DNA from: Acidobacteriaceae bacterium
GTDB taxonomy: Bacteria; Acidobacteriota; Terriglobia; Terriglobales; Acidobacteriaceae
Direction: 5' to 3'
Assembly (NCBI GenBank): GCA_003134855.1
Contig: PLCS01000014.1
Coordinates: 274,541 to 338,540 of the forward strand
DNA length: 64,000 nucleotides
Positions 27,574-37,041 of the stretch are shown here, piece by piece (the stretch's first letter is position 1; the number at the start of each line of letters is the position of its first letter). The position numbers and the translations under genes were made by a program. The notes under the pieces were generated by a model. It searched no databases. It was given only the letters and a program-made list of their open reading frames with translations, and was not told where the DNA came from.

Positions 27574-28473
27574 CTATTCTACGTTCTGAATCTGTTCGCG
27601 GGCCTTTTCGATCTCCGACTTCATGGCCAGCCCCAGTTCGGTAATGCGAGTTCCCTTCCCTCCTGCGCCGCCGGTCTTGGAGAGCAGCGTGTTGGCCTCG
27701 CGATTCATCTCCTGGAGCAGGAAATCGAGCTTCTTGCCGACTTCGCCGCCCGCCGCCAACAGCTCACGGAAGTGGCCGATGTGCGTCGTCATGCGCTCCA
27801 GCTCCTCGGCAATGTCGCTGCGCTCCACCATCACGGCAACCTCTTCGAGCAGCCGCTGGCGATTGAACTCCGGGCCGGTGGCCGCCAGTAGCCGCTCGGT
27901 GAGCCTGTCCTGATAGCGCTGCTCGACTTCGGGACGCATCGCCGCAACTCCCTCGGTGACCTCGGCCAGACGGTCCAGCGTGCCGTGCAGAATCGCCTCC
28001 AGCGCCTCGCCCTCCCGCGCTCGCATCGTCTTCAACTCTTCCAGCAGCGGCCCGATCTCCCGCCGCGCGCTTTCGGTCAGCGCGGCCTGATCCTCGTCGC
28101 CGCTGGAGCGGTTGTCGCTTTGCAGCGCTCCGGGTAGACGCAGAATCGCGTTCAAATCCGGCTGGCCGCCCAGCCCATTCTCCTCGCGCGCGGCGGCGAA
28201 GGCGGCCAGGTAGCCGTTCACCAGTTCGCGATTGTAGCCGGACGTTTGCTGGCTGCCGCGATCCATGGAGAGCGTCAGATCGACGTGGCCGCGGATCAGG
28301 TTGTCCTTGATCGCCTTGCGCAGCTCCATCTCCAGCGCGTCCAGGCCCGAAGGAAGCCGCAACTGCACGTCGAGAAAGCGGTGATTGACGCTCTTGACGC
28401 TGAGCGTGAAGCTGAGTTGATCGCTTACGCGGACTTGAGCGCGCGCAAACCCGGTCATCGAATAAATCGCCAT
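27574..28473 (-). CDS. yicC: YicC/YloC-family endoribonuclease
   Basis: A 299-residue protein of the YicC family, known in E. coli and B. subtilis as a metal-dependent endoribonuclease. N-terminal signature YSMTGFARAQ at residues 4-13 and SVKSVNHRFLDVQLRLP. C-terminal DUF1732 signature KKLDFLLQEMNREANTLLSKT and a final helix. ATG 28473 has GAGG six bases upstream and is preferred to the ATG two codons earlier. First gene of the operon with gmk and rpoZ. Confidence 0.93.
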   Translation of the reverse strand: MAIYSMTGFARAQVRVSDQLSFTLSVKSVNHRFLDVQLRLPSGLDALEMELRKAIKDNLIRGHVDLTLSMDRGSQQTSGYNRELVNGYLAAFAAAREENGLGGQPDLNAILRLPGALQSDNRSSGDEDQAALTESARREIGPLLEELKTMRAREGEALEAILHGTLDRLAEVTEGVAAMRPEVEQRYQDRLTERLLAATGPEFNRQRLLEEVAVMVERSDIAEELERMTTHIGHFRELLAAGGEVGKKLDFLLQEMNREANTLLSKTGGAGGKGTRITELGLAMKSEIEKAREQIQNVE

Positions 28474-28550
28474 GTTCATCCTCGAACTGCGGTTGTATGT
28501 TCTTGGTCCCAGCAGATAGAAGGGTACGTGCTTACGCCCGCACCCTTCAC

Positions 28551-30455
28551 CTAAAATCCATCTCTGTTCTCTAGTCCTTGTTCACCGTTCTCTAGTTCCC
28601 AATCCCTGGTCCCTGATCCCTGCCCATCCGGCGCGTCCATGAACTGCAGTTGATAGAGCCGCTGATAGGTGGGCGAGGTGGTCAGCAGCTCTTCATGCGG
28701 GCCGATGGCGGTGATGCGCCCGTCTTCCAAAACCGCGATGCGGTTAGCGCGGCGAATCGTGCTCAGGCGATGGGCGATGACCAGCGCGGTGCGGCCCTGC
28801 ATCAGATTAGCCAGCGCCGCCTGCACCAGCGATTCACTCTCCGCGTCGAGCGACGAGGTCGCCTCGTCCAAAATCAGCACTGGCGCATTCTTCAAGATAG
28901 CCCGCGCGATGGCCAGCCGCTGCCTCTCACCGCCGCTGAGCCGGAAGCCCTTCTCGCCGATTACCGTATCGTAGCCTTGCGGCATTTGAAGAATAAAGTC
29001 ATGGGCCAGTGCGTTGCGCGCGGCCTCTTCCACATGGTCGAGGTGAATCTCCGGCTGGCCGTAGGCGATGTTGTTGCGCACCGTGTCGTTGAAGAGAATC
29101 GTCTCTTGCGTGACCTGGGCAACCTGGCGGCGCAGCGAGCCCAATGTGAGGTCGCGCAGGTCGCGGCCGTCAATGAGAATGCGGCCGCTGGTCACGTCGA
29201 AGAAGCGCGGAATCAGGTTGGCCAGCGTGGTCTTGCCTGCGCCGCTGGGGCCGACCAGCGCCAGCACCTCGCCGGTGCGCAACTCAAGATCGACGTTATG
29301 CAAAATCTGGTGTTCACCCTCTTCGGTCGAGTAAGAAAATCCCACATTCTCAAAGCGAACGGACTCTCGAAAAGGACGCATTGCAGTGGCGTGTGGACGC
29401 TCCTTCACGTCGTCCTCGGCGTCGAAGAAGCCGAAGATCGAAATGGAAGCGCCCATCGCCTGCTGGAAGCTGTTGTAGAAGAAGGCGAACTTGCGCACCG
29501 GGTCATAGAGCTTGAAGAGCAGAATGATGAATGCGCCGAAGAGCCCCATGGTCATGCGCCCATGAAGGATTTCATTGCGCCCGATCCACAGCATCATCGC
29601 AATAGCGATGGCTCCGATGGAGTCCATCAATGGCGAGCTGATGGACTGAATACGGACGCTGCGCAAGTTGGCGCGAAAGAGGCGCGAGGCGGCTTTTTTG
29701 AAGCGCAAAACCTCCCACCGTTCAGTGTTGAAGGCCTTGACAATGCGGTTGCCGGTCACCGTTTCATGCAGAATGTTCTGAATTTCAGCCAGCTTGTCCT
29801 GCCCGGTGCGCGTGCGGACGCGGACCGCGCGTCCAATCCTGCGCGCTGAAGTAGCCACGACGGGGACAAAAAGCAACAGCGCCCAACTTAGTTGTCCGCC
29901 CAGGCGAATGACAAAGGCCAGGCCGACAACAAAGGTAAAGAACTGCTGAAGAAAATCGCTGATGACAGAGCTGAGCGCAACTTGCACGCGGTCCACGTCG
30001 TTGATGAGCGTGGAAAGGATCGTCCCTGTAGCGTGCTTATGAAAAAAACTGGACGAACGCCGCAGCGTAGTCTCATAGAGATGATTGCGCAGGTCGGTGA
30101 TGGTGCCGAAGCCGGCATAATTCACCAGGTAGGTGCCGGTGTAATCGCACAATCCCTTGAGCACGGTGGCTACAATCAAAGCAAAGGCCACTACGCTCCA
30201 TGCATTATGGATATGCATGAAATGGGGAATCAAGAGCCTCAGGTCAAAGTGCCCAAAGTGCCATTGGCTCCTGGGAAGGCCAATCGCAATGGGGCCTTCG
30301 GGCGCGTCCGGTCTCAGAACCTGGTCGAAGATGGGCTGGAAGAGGAGAACGCGGAAGGTGTCAAGCGCGCCCACCAAGGCCAGCAGCAGCACTCCCGGCA
30401 GCCATTGGAACCAGTAGGGAAGCCCATAGCGCAGAAGGCGCAGAAATCTTTTCAT
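28551..30455 (-). CDS. MsbA-like ABC transporter (fused membrane and ATPase domains)
   Basis: A 634-residue half-transporter. Residues 1-330 hold six predicted membrane helices; residues about 365-600 form the ATPase with Walker A GPSGAGKTT, Q-loop QVTQETILF, signature LSGGERQRLAIARA, Walker B VLILDEATSSLD and switch His in AHRLS. It resembles lipid A / lipid flippases of the MsbA type. The C-terminal tail of about 20 residues (GTRDWELENGEQGLENRD) is encoded by short tandem repeats and is unlikely to be functional. ATG 30455 was chosen over an upstream TTG. Confidence 0.9.
   Translation of the reverse strand: MKRFLRLLRYGLPYWFQWLPGVLLLALVGALDTFRVLLFQPIFDQVLRPDAPEGPIAIGLPRSQWHFGHFDLRLLIPHFMHIHNAWSVVAFALIVATVLKGLCDYTGTYLVNYAGFGTITDLRNHLYETTLRRSSSFFHKHATGTILSTLINDVDRVQVALSSVISDFLQQFFTFVVGLAFVIRLGGQLSWALLLFVPVVATSARRIGRAVRVRTRTGQDKLAEIQNILHETVTGNRIVKAFNTERWEVLRFKKAASRLFRANLRSVRIQSISSPLMDSIGAIAIAMMLWIGRNEILHGRMTMGLFGAFIILLFKLYDPVRKFAFFYNSFQQAMGASISIFGFFDAEDDVKERPHATAMRPFRESVRFENVGFSYSTEEGEHQILHNVDLELRTGEVLALVGPSGAGKTTLANLIPRFFDVTSGRILIDGRDLRDLTLGSLRRQVAQVTQETILFNDTVRNNIAYGQPEIHLDHVEEAARNALAHDFILQMPQGYDTVIGEKGFRLSGGERQRLAIARAILKNAPVLILDEATSSLDAESESLVQAALANLMQGRTALVIAHRLSTIRRANRIAVLEDGRITAIGPHEELLTTSPTYQRLYQLQFMDAPDGQGSGTRDWELENGEQGLENRDGF
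28555..28622. repeat. Short tandem repeats encoding the ABC transporter C-terminus
   Basis: On the plus strand two copies of GTTCTCTAGT separated by a few bases, then CCCTGGT, CCCTGAT and CCCTG in tandem. The block lies inside the 3' end of the ABC transporter gene and yields its repetitive Glu/Asn/Arg tail. Confidence 0.7.
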
Positions 30456-30666
30456 GCCGGTCTGACCGCCTGACGGACGCAAGAGTCCATCCCCGCATTA
30501 TATCCGCTGACCGTCTTTGATCTCGACGCGGCAACGCACACCGCCAGGGCTTGAGCGGCAGATGGCGGAGCCTAGCCAGAATCTCCGCTCCCGGAAGATT
30601 TAGAATGGAGACAATCGACAGAATCTCTTGCGCCGGCTTGCCGGCCGGAAGGCACGCGTCATTCCT

Positions 30667-32460
30667 ATGCATCGCTGGTCAAAACTCTTTATTCCCACCC
30701 TTCGCGAGGCCCCGGCAGACGCCGAAGTGGCCAGCCACCGCTTCCTCATTCGCTCCGGCTACATTCGCCAATTGGGCGCGGGCATCTACAACTATCTCTT
30801 TCTCGGGCAGCGCGCGATCAACAAGATTATCGGCATTGTGCGCGAGGAGATGGACCAGATCGGCCAGGAGTTTTATCTGCCGGCGCTGCTGCCCAAAGAG
30901 CCGTGGGAGCAAAGCGGCCGCTGGACAACCATGGGCGACAATATGTTCCGCCTCAAGGATCGCAAGGGCGCGGAACTTTGCCTGGGCATGACCCACGAAG
31001 AGATCATGACCACCATCGCCAAAAATGAATTGCGCAGCTACAAGCAATTGCCGCAGATCTGGTACCAGATACAGACCAAATTCCGCGACGAACCGCGCCC
31101 CAAATCGGGCCTCCTGCGGGTACGCCAGTTCACCATGAAGGACGCCTACTCCTTCGACATCGACAAGGCCGGCCTGGACAAGAGCTTCGATCTGCATGAC
31201 GCGGTTTATCGGAAGATTTTCACTCGATGCGGTCTGAAGTTTGTCGCCGTAGAGGCTGACTCGGGTTCGATGGGCGGCTCGCAGTCGCAGGAGTTCATGG
31301 TTTACACCGACGCCGGCGAGGATCTGATCGCGAGCTGTCCCGTCTGCGGCTACGCGGCGAATACCGAGAAGGCAACTTCGCGCCTCGAACCCATCGCCGA
31401 GATGGAACCAACCGGCGACGGCACGCCGGAGCTGGTCTTCACGCCGGGCTGCGGAGCAATTGCCGATGTGGCCGCGTTCTTCAAGATTTCACCGGCCTCC
31501 GACATCAAGTGCGTCGCCTACATGGCGCTCAAGCGCGGCGCTGCGGGCATACCAGATTCATGGCATGGGGTCGCTGCCTTTCTGCGCGGCGACCATCAGG
31601 TGAACGAGACCAAACTGCTGGGCTCGACAGGCGCTGCGGAGTTGCGCACCATGCAGGCCGAGGAGTTGAAGCAATACTTCAACGGCCCCGCGGGCTTTCT
31701 CGGACCTGTTGGAGTCACACCCGGCGCCAAGCCGCTCGAAAACGGTCTCACGGTGATCGTGGATAGCTCGCTCGAAGGCCGCAAGAACATGGTCTGCGGC
31801 GCTAACAAGCTCGACTACCACTTGCGCAATGTCACGCCGGGCCGCGATTTTTCCTGGACGATTGCCGCCGATATTCGCACCGTCAACGAAAGTGAATCCT
31901 GCCCCAAGGATAATTGCACCGGCAAGCTGCAAGTCGGCAAAGCGGTCGAGATCGGCCACATCTTCAAGCTCGGCTATAAATACTCCGAGTCGATGGGCGC
32001 GCGCGTACTCGATCCTAACGGCAAGGAAGTCACGCCGATCATGGGCAGCTACGGCATCGGTATCGAGCGCATTTTGACCGCGGCCGTCGAGCAGTCGAAT
32101 GACAAGAACGGCTTCTGGCTGCCAGCTTCAATTGCGCCCTTTACAGTCGTTGTCACGGTAACCAACATGACCGATGCGCTGCTCAAAGAGACCGGAGAAA
32201 CGCTGGCCGCGGAGCTGGAAGCGGCGGGCCTTGACGTACTCCTTGATGACAGAGACGAGCGCGCCGGCGTCAAATTCAAGGACGCGGATTTGATCGGCAT
32301 TCCGTACCGCATCAACGTCGGTAAGAAGACCGCCGAAGGCAAGGTCGAATTGGTAACTCGTGCGACTTCAACCAGCGTCGATGTTGCGTTGAGCGAAGTG
32401 GTTGCGCTGGTCAAGGAGCGTGTCGAGGAGGACGCGCTTCTGTTGGCGATCGGAGCGTAA
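30667..32460 (+). CDS. proS: Prolyl-tRNA synthetase
   Basis: A 597-residue class II aminoacyl-tRNA synthetase of the bacterial type with an editing insertion. Residues start [20 protein letters not shown] as in the family. Motif 2 is in [26 protein letters not shown], the INS editing domain spans about 220-390 and motif 3 appears as [11 protein letters not shown]. The anticodon-binding domain closes the protein. ATG 30667 is used because upstream codons are not conserved in style. Divergent from the ABC transporter. Confidence 0.96.
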   Translation: MHRWSKLFIPTLREAPADAEVASHRFLIRSGYIRQLGAGIYNYLFLGQRAINKIIGIVREEMDQIGQEFYLPALLPKEPWEQSGRWTTMGDNMFRLKDRKGAELCLGMTHEEIMTTIAKNELRSYKQLPQIWYQIQTKFRDEPRPKSGLLRVRQFTMKDAYSFDIDKAGLDKSFDLHDAVYRKIFTRCGLKFVAVEADSGSMGGSQSQEFMVYTDAGEDLIASCPVCGYAANTEKATSRLEPIAEMEPTGDGTPELVFTPGCGAIADVAAFFKISPASDIKCVAYMALKRGAAGIPDSWHGVAAFLRGDHQVNETKLLGSTGAAELRTMQAEELKQYFNGPAGFLGPVGVTPGAKPLENGLTVIVDSSLEGRKNMVCGANKLDYHLRNVTPGRDFSWTIAADIRTVNESESCPKDNCTGKLQVGKAVEIGHIFKLGYKYSESMGARVLDPNGKEVTPIMGSYGIGIERILTAAVEQSNDKNGFWLPASIAPFTVVVTVTNMTDALLKETGETLAAELEAAGLDVLLDDRDERAGVKFKDADLIGIPYRINVGKKTAEGKVELVTRATSTSVDVALSEVVALVKERVEEDALLLAIGA

Positions 32461-32466
32461 AGGCAG

Positions 32467-32500
32467 CTGTCCACTGATCACTGTCCACTTTTCACTGTGC
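32467..32500. repeat. CACTG-type short repeats between proS and the PBP gene
   Basis: TCCACTGATCACTG, TCCACTTTTCACTG: two near-identical 14-base units. Same word family (CAGTG/CACTG) as the other spacers at 27408, 37969, 40511 and 42701. Confidence 0.6.
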
Positions 32501-32513
32501 TGAAGGAGCGGCA

Positions 32514-34916
32514 ATGGCGTTGAAGATTCGGTTTCTCATGCCCACGGGAAATCATCCCTGGGCGTCGCTGCTGTTGCGCGTGGGACTGCTCGGGTTTGTG
32601 GCCGCTGATCTGCTGTTTTTGGCTGTCTTCGGCTATTATTACGTCGTCTATCAGCACGTTGTGGACGACCGCCTGAAGCAGCCTATCTTTGCCAACACCG
32701 CCAAGATCTTTGCCGCGCCGCGCGAGGTGCGCCCCGGCCAGAAGCTCTCCATCCGCCTGCTCGCCGAGGAACTGCGCCAAGCCGGCTACACGACCGACGG
32801 CGCCTCGCAGACCTCAGAATTGGGAACCTACAAACAGGGCGTGCAGACCATCACCGTGCGCCCCGGTCCGCAGTCCTTTCATGCGCAGGACAGCGCCGCG
32901 ATCCGCATCAGCGCGGGCCAGGTTGCATCGATCTCCGACGACCACGGCCAGGCGCTGTCGAGTTATGAGCTGGAGCCACTGCTGATTACCGGACTCAGCG
33001 AGGACGCCAACCGCACCAAGCGCCGCTTGCTTACTTATGACGAGATTCCGCAGACTCTGATCAACGCGGTAGTGGCCATCGAAGACCGCCGCTTCTTCGA
33101 GCACAGCGGCGTCAATTACTGGCGGCTGGTGGACGCCGTCTTCCGCGACGTGATCTCAGGCCGTAAGCAGCAGGGCGGCTCCACGCTGACCATGCAGTTG
33201 GCAAAAAACTTCTTTCTCTCCCCAGAGAAGCGATTCAAGCGCAAGCTCATTGAGATCGTCATCACCTTTCAGCTTGAGCACCGCTTCAACAAGCAGCAGA
33301 TCTTCGAGATGTATGCCAACGAGATCAACCTAGGCCAGCGCGGCAGCTTCTCTATCGACGGCTTCGGCGAGGCTTCGCAGACTTACTTCGGCAAGGACGT
33401 GAGTAAGCTCGATCTGGCCGAGTGCGCGATGCTGGCCGGCATCATTCAGCGCCCCAGCTACTTCAATCCCTTCCGCCATCCTCATCAGGTTATTGAGCGT
33501 CGCAACCTGGTGCTGGACTCAATGGTCGAGACGGGAACTATCACAAAGGACCAGGCCGAAGCAGCCAAGGCCGAGCCGCTGAAGCTGACCGAGCAGAGCG
33601 TGGACGCCAACGAGGCACCCTACTTCGTGGACCTGGTGCATGACCAATTGACGCAGAAGCTGGGCGAGCGCGACTTCAACCACGAAGGCCTGCGCATCTA
33701 TACCTCGCTCGATCCTGAACTGCAACGGGTTGCAACGGAAGCGGTTGAATCCACCGTTCACGTGATCGACGCGCAGGTGGACAGGCTGCACGCGCGCCAG
33801 AAGAAGCGCGGCGAAGCCTACATCTATCCGCAGGTGGCGCTGATAGCGCTGAATCCGCATACCGGCCAGGTGCTGGCGCTGGTTGGGGGGCGCAGCTACG
33901 GCAACTCGCAGTTGAATCACGCGATGGCCAAGCGGCCCACGGGATCCATCTTCAAGCCCTTCGTCTATGCCACGGCCTTTACCACCGCCGTCGAAGGCAC
34001 CATGCTGCCGGGACAAACCAAGCTCTTCTCGCCGTTGACCATGTTGAAGGACGAGCAGACCACCTACGGCGAAGGCACGCCATACGCCTACACGCCGAAG
34101 AACTTTGGGGGCGATTATCACGAACAGGTGACCGCCCGCTATGCGCTGATGCGCTCGCTCAATAACGCCACCATCGGCCTGGCCTCACTGGTCGGCTTCG
34201 ACCGCGTCGCCCACTTGGCTCGCGAAGCCGGCATCAAGAACGTGCAGGCAACCCCCTCCATGGCCATCGGCTCCTATGACGCCACGCCGCTCGACATGGC
34301 CGGCGCATACACCACCTTCGCCAACGGCGGTATTCACCTTGAGCCCTGGATGCTGGCCAGCGTCCGCACCCCCAACGGCGACGTCATCAACGACTATCTG
34401 CCCGACTCCAAACAGGTTCTCGACCCGCGCGCCGCCTACCTCACCGTCAGCATGCTGGAGAACGTGCTGCACAGCGACGTGACTGGCTCCGGAACCGGCG
34501 CCGGTGTGCGCAACATGGGATTCCATGCGCCCGCCGCCGGCAAGACCGGCACCGACCACGACGCCTGGTTCGCCGGCTTCACCACCAATCTGCTCTGCAT
34601 AGTCTGGGTCGGAAACGACGACTACACCGATATCAAGCTCGAGGGCGCTCAGGCCGCTGCGCCCATCTGGGCCGAGTTCATGAAGCGCGCCGTCCTACTG
34701 CCGCAGTACTCCGACACCAACGAATTCAGTGCTCCAGGTGGCGTAGAAGAGGTCTCGATAGACAGCGTCAGCAACCTGCTCAGCGACGCCTCCTGCCCGG
34801 CCAGCATCAATGTGGCCTTTCTCGCCGGCACCGCGCCCACCGAGACCTGCGACCACCCCGCCGAGCATCGCAACCTGCTGCAAAAAATCTTCGGCCTGGG
34901 CAAGAATAGTAATTAA
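32514..34916 (+). CDS. Class A penicillin-binding protein (glycosyltransferase-transpeptidase)
   Basis: An 800-residue bifunctional peptidoglycan synthase. One N-terminal membrane anchor (about residues 20-45) is followed by a UB2H-like region with IFAAPREVRPGQKLS, as in PBP1b. The GT51 domain has AIEDRRFFEHSGV and GGSTLTMQLAKN. The transpeptidase has SIFK in PTGSIFKPF, SLNNA, and KTGT in AGKTGTDHD. Start follows GGAGCGGCA. The spacer to proS consists of CACTG-type short repeats. Closest to PBP1b (mrcB) by layout; the symbol is left open. Confidence 0.93.
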   Translation: MALKIRFLMPTGNHPWASLLLRVGLLGFVAADLLFLAVFGYYYVVYQHVVDDRLKQPIFANTAKIFAAPREVRPGQKLSIRLLAEELRQAGYTTDGASQTSELGTYKQGVQTITVRPGPQSFHAQDSAAIRISAGQVASISDDHGQALSSYELEPLLITGLSEDANRTKRRLLTYDEIPQTLINAVVAIEDRRFFEHSGVNYWRLVDAVFRDVISGRKQQGGSTLTMQLAKNFFLSPEKRFKRKLIEIVITFQLEHRFNKQQIFEMYANEINLGQRGSFSIDGFGEASQTYFGKDVSKLDLAECAMLAGIIQRPSYFNPFRHPHQVIERRNLVLDSMVETGTITKDQAEAAKAEPLKLTEQSVDANEAPYFVDLVHDQLTQKLGERDFNHEGLRIYTSLDPELQRVATEAVESTVHVIDAQVDRLHARQKKRGEAYIYPQVALIALNPHTGQVLALVGGRSYGNSQLNHAMAKRPTGSIFKPFVYATAFTTAVEGTMLPGQTKLFSPLTMLKDEQTTYGEGTPYAYTPKNFGGDYHEQVTARYALMRSLNNATIGLASLVGFDRVAHLAREAGIKNVQATPSMAIGSYDATPLDMAGAYTTFANGGIHLEPWMLASVRTPNGDVINDYLPDSKQVLDPRAAYLTVSMLENVLHSDVTGSGTGAGVRNMGFHAPAAGKTGTDHDAWFAGFTTNLLCIVWVGNDDYTDIKLEGAQAAAPIWAEFMKRAVLLPQYSDTNEFSAPGGVEEVSIDSVSNLLSDASCPASINVAFLAGTAPTETCDHPAEHRNLLQKIFGLGKNSN

Positions 34917-34949
34917 CAGTTCGGCCGCAACAGATCGCGCCCCCTCAGA

Positions 34950-35058
34950 TCTATCATCCTGACCAGAGCGCAACTGAGACGAAGGACCTGTTGTTGTTCT
35001 TCTCTCGGCCGACGCACAGCTCCGTGCCCCATTCTTGTTGCGTTTTTTGCGAAAAGGG
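34950..35058. repeat. Composite interspersed repeat (TCATCCTGA module plus GTGCCCC hairpin, copy 2)
   Basis: First module: TCATCCTGACCAGAGCG, then GAGACGAAGGACCTG, matching the repeat inside the uracil-DNA glycosylase gene. Second module from about 35012: GTGCCCCATTCTTG, a T-rich loop, then AAAAGGGTGGGAGA, which can pair back to CCCCATTCTT. The element fills the spacer between the PBP gene and the dipeptidase gene. Confidence 0.7.
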
Positions 35059-35136
35059 TGGGAGACCAGCACATTCATCCAACATCCTCCCAAGACACTT
35101 ACAAAACCCGGAAAAATGTTCTATAGTTCCTTTGCC

Positions 35137-36993
35137 ATGAAAATCAGAATCCGCACTATTCTTTCGATCCTGCCTGCGCTTGCCGGCCTGCTTCTGTTCG
35201 TCCCCACCGCTCCGGCGCAAACGGCGCCCGCCGCCCAGCCCTCCGTAGCCGACGCTCTGGCCTTCATCGCAAGCGCGGAGAAGGAACTGGGCGATATGAG
35301 CGTGGGCGCCAACCGCGCCCAGTGGGTCGAGGAGACCTACATCACAGACGACACCATCGCCTTGGTGGCCGAGGCCAACGACCGGCTCATCGCCCGCGAG
35401 ACCGCGCTGATCTACGAGGCGCGCAATTTCGACGGCCTTCCGCTGCCGCCTGATGCGGCGCGCAAGCTGCTGCTGCTCAAATTGGGTATTGGACTGCCCG
35501 CGCCGCAAAACCCAGCGCTACGCGCTGAAACCACGCAGAAGGCCGCCCAGCTCGACGCCGCCTATGGCCGCGGAAAGTACTGCCCCGACAGCAATCCCGA
35601 CCACTGCCTCGGCATCGACGAACTCGAACCCCGGATGGCCCAGAGCCGCGATCCCAAGGAGTTGGCGGCCCTGTGGGCGGGCTGGCACGCCGTCGGCAAG
35701 CCGATGCGCGGCGATTATGCGCGCCTGGCCGAGCTGAGCAATCAGGGCGCGCGCGAACTGGGCTATGCCGATACCGGCGCGCTCTGGCGCTCGCAGTACG
35801 ACATGACTCCGGAGGAGTTTCAGGCCGAGATCGAGCGGCTGTGGAAGCAGGTCGAACCGCTCTATCGCGAGCTGCACACCTACGTCCGCCGCAAGCTGAT
35901 CGAGAAATACGGCGACGACGCCCGCCGCCCCGACGGCATGATCCCCGGACATTTACTTGGAAATATGTGGGCGCAGGAGTGGGGCAACATCTACGACGTG
36001 GTCGCGCCGCCCTCCGGCCCGATGCCCTACGACCTGGGCGCGATCCTCAAGGCCCGCAACACCGATCCGCAGCAACTGGTCCGCTACGGCGAAGGTTTTT
36101 ACAAGTCGCTGGGCTTCGATCCGCTGCCCGAAACCTTTTGGAAGCGTTCGATGCTCGCTCATCCCCGCGACCGCGATGTGGTCTGCCACGCCAGCGCATG
36201 GGATGTGGACAATCAGCGCGACGTGCGCATCAAGGCCTGCTTCCAGCCTACCGCCGACGACTTTGTCACCGTGCATCACGAGCTGGGCCACAACTATTAC
36301 CAGATGGCCTATCGCAATCAGCCCTACTTCTTCCAGAACGGCGCAAACGACGGCTTCCACGAGGCCATTGGCGACTCCATCGCGCTCAACGTCACTCCTG
36401 TTTACCTGAATAAACTAGGTCTGATCAACGAAGTTCCGCCCGAAAGCGCGGATATTCCGCTGCTGCTGCACACCGCGCTCGACAAGATCGCCTTCCTGCC
36501 CTTCGGCTTGCTTATCGACAAATGGCGCTGGCAGGTTTACTCCGGCCAGACCACGCCGGAGCACTACAACAGCGCCTGGTGGGCCTTGCGCGAAAAGTAT
36601 CAAGGCATCGCCCCGCCGATCGCGCGCACGGAGGCCGATTTCGACCCCGGCGCAAAGTACCACATCCCCGGCAACGTCCCCTATATGCGCTACTTCCTCG
36701 CCCGCGTCTACCAGTTCCAGTTTTATCGCGCCATGTGCCAGGCCGCCGGCTACAAAGGGCCGCTGAATCGCTGCTCGGTCTACGGCTCCAAGGAAGCTGG
36801 CGCGCGCCTCAATGCAATGCTCGCAATGGGCCAATCCAAGCCCTGGCCCGAAGCGCTCAAAGTGATGACCGGCAGCGACAAGGCCGACGCCAGCGCCATC
36901 GTCGAATACTTTCAGCCATTACTCGACTGGCTCAAAGAGCAGAACAAGGGCGAAAAAGAAGACTGGACACTGCCGGCGGACCCGCTGAAGTAG
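35137..36993 (+). CDS. Peptidyl-dipeptidase A (M2 family, ACE-like), exported
   Basis: A 618-residue zinc metallopeptidase that removes C-terminal dipeptides. Residues 1-28 are a signal peptide (ILPALAGLLLFVPTAPAQ). The zinc motif HELGH is at 381-385 and the third ligand is Glu409 in HEAIGD, as in angiotensin-converting enzyme. Downstream the chloride and substrate segments (YHIPGNVPYMRYFLARVYQF) are conserved. Start ATG 35137 places the signal peptide correctly; the open frame upstream is in repeat sequence. It is probably periplasmic and active in peptide nutrition. Confidence 0.93.
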   Translation: MKIRIRTILSILPALAGLLLFVPTAPAQTAPAAQPSVADALAFIASAEKELGDMSVGANRAQWVEETYITDDTIALVAEANDRLIARETALIYEARNFDGLPLPPDAARKLLLLKLGIGLPAPQNPALRAETTQKAAQLDAAYGRGKYCPDSNPDHCLGIDELEPRMAQSRDPKELAALWAGWHAVGKPMRGDYARLAELSNQGARELGYADTGALWRSQYDMTPEEFQAEIERLWKQVEPLYRELHTYVRRKLIEKYGDDARRPDGMIPGHLLGNMWAQEWGNIYDVVAPPSGPMPYDLGAILKARNTDPQQLVRYGEGFYKSLGFDPLPETFWKRSMLAHPRDRDVVCHASAWDVDNQRDVRIKACFQPTADDFVTVHHELGHNYYQMAYRNQPYFFQNGANDGFHEAIGDSIALNVTPVYLNKLGLINEVPPESADIPLLLHTALDKIAFLPFGLLIDKWRWQVYSGQTTPEHYNSAWWALREKYQGIAPPIARTEADFDPGAKYHIPGNVPYMRYFLARVYQFQFYRAMCQAAGYKGPLNRCSVYGSKEAGARLNAMLAMGQSKPWPEALKVMTGSDKADASAIVEYFQPLLDWLKEQNKGEKEDWTLPADPLK

Positions 36994-37010
36994 CGCGCTA
37001 TATTGGAAAT

Positions 37011-37032
37011 AACAGAGAGATTGCTCTGTTTT
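37011..37032. terminator. Short terminator between convergent genes
   Basis: AACAGAG, loop AGATTG, CTCTGTT, then TT. A 7-bp stem between the stop codons of the M2 peptidase gene (plus) and the LysR gene (minus). Confidence 0.5.
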
Positions 37033-37041
37033 ATGCGTAGT

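Noticed and set aside
28650..29849. 399-codon plus-strand frame opposite the ABC transporter
   Set aside because: Shadow of a conserved ATPase gene with clear Walker motifs on the other strand.
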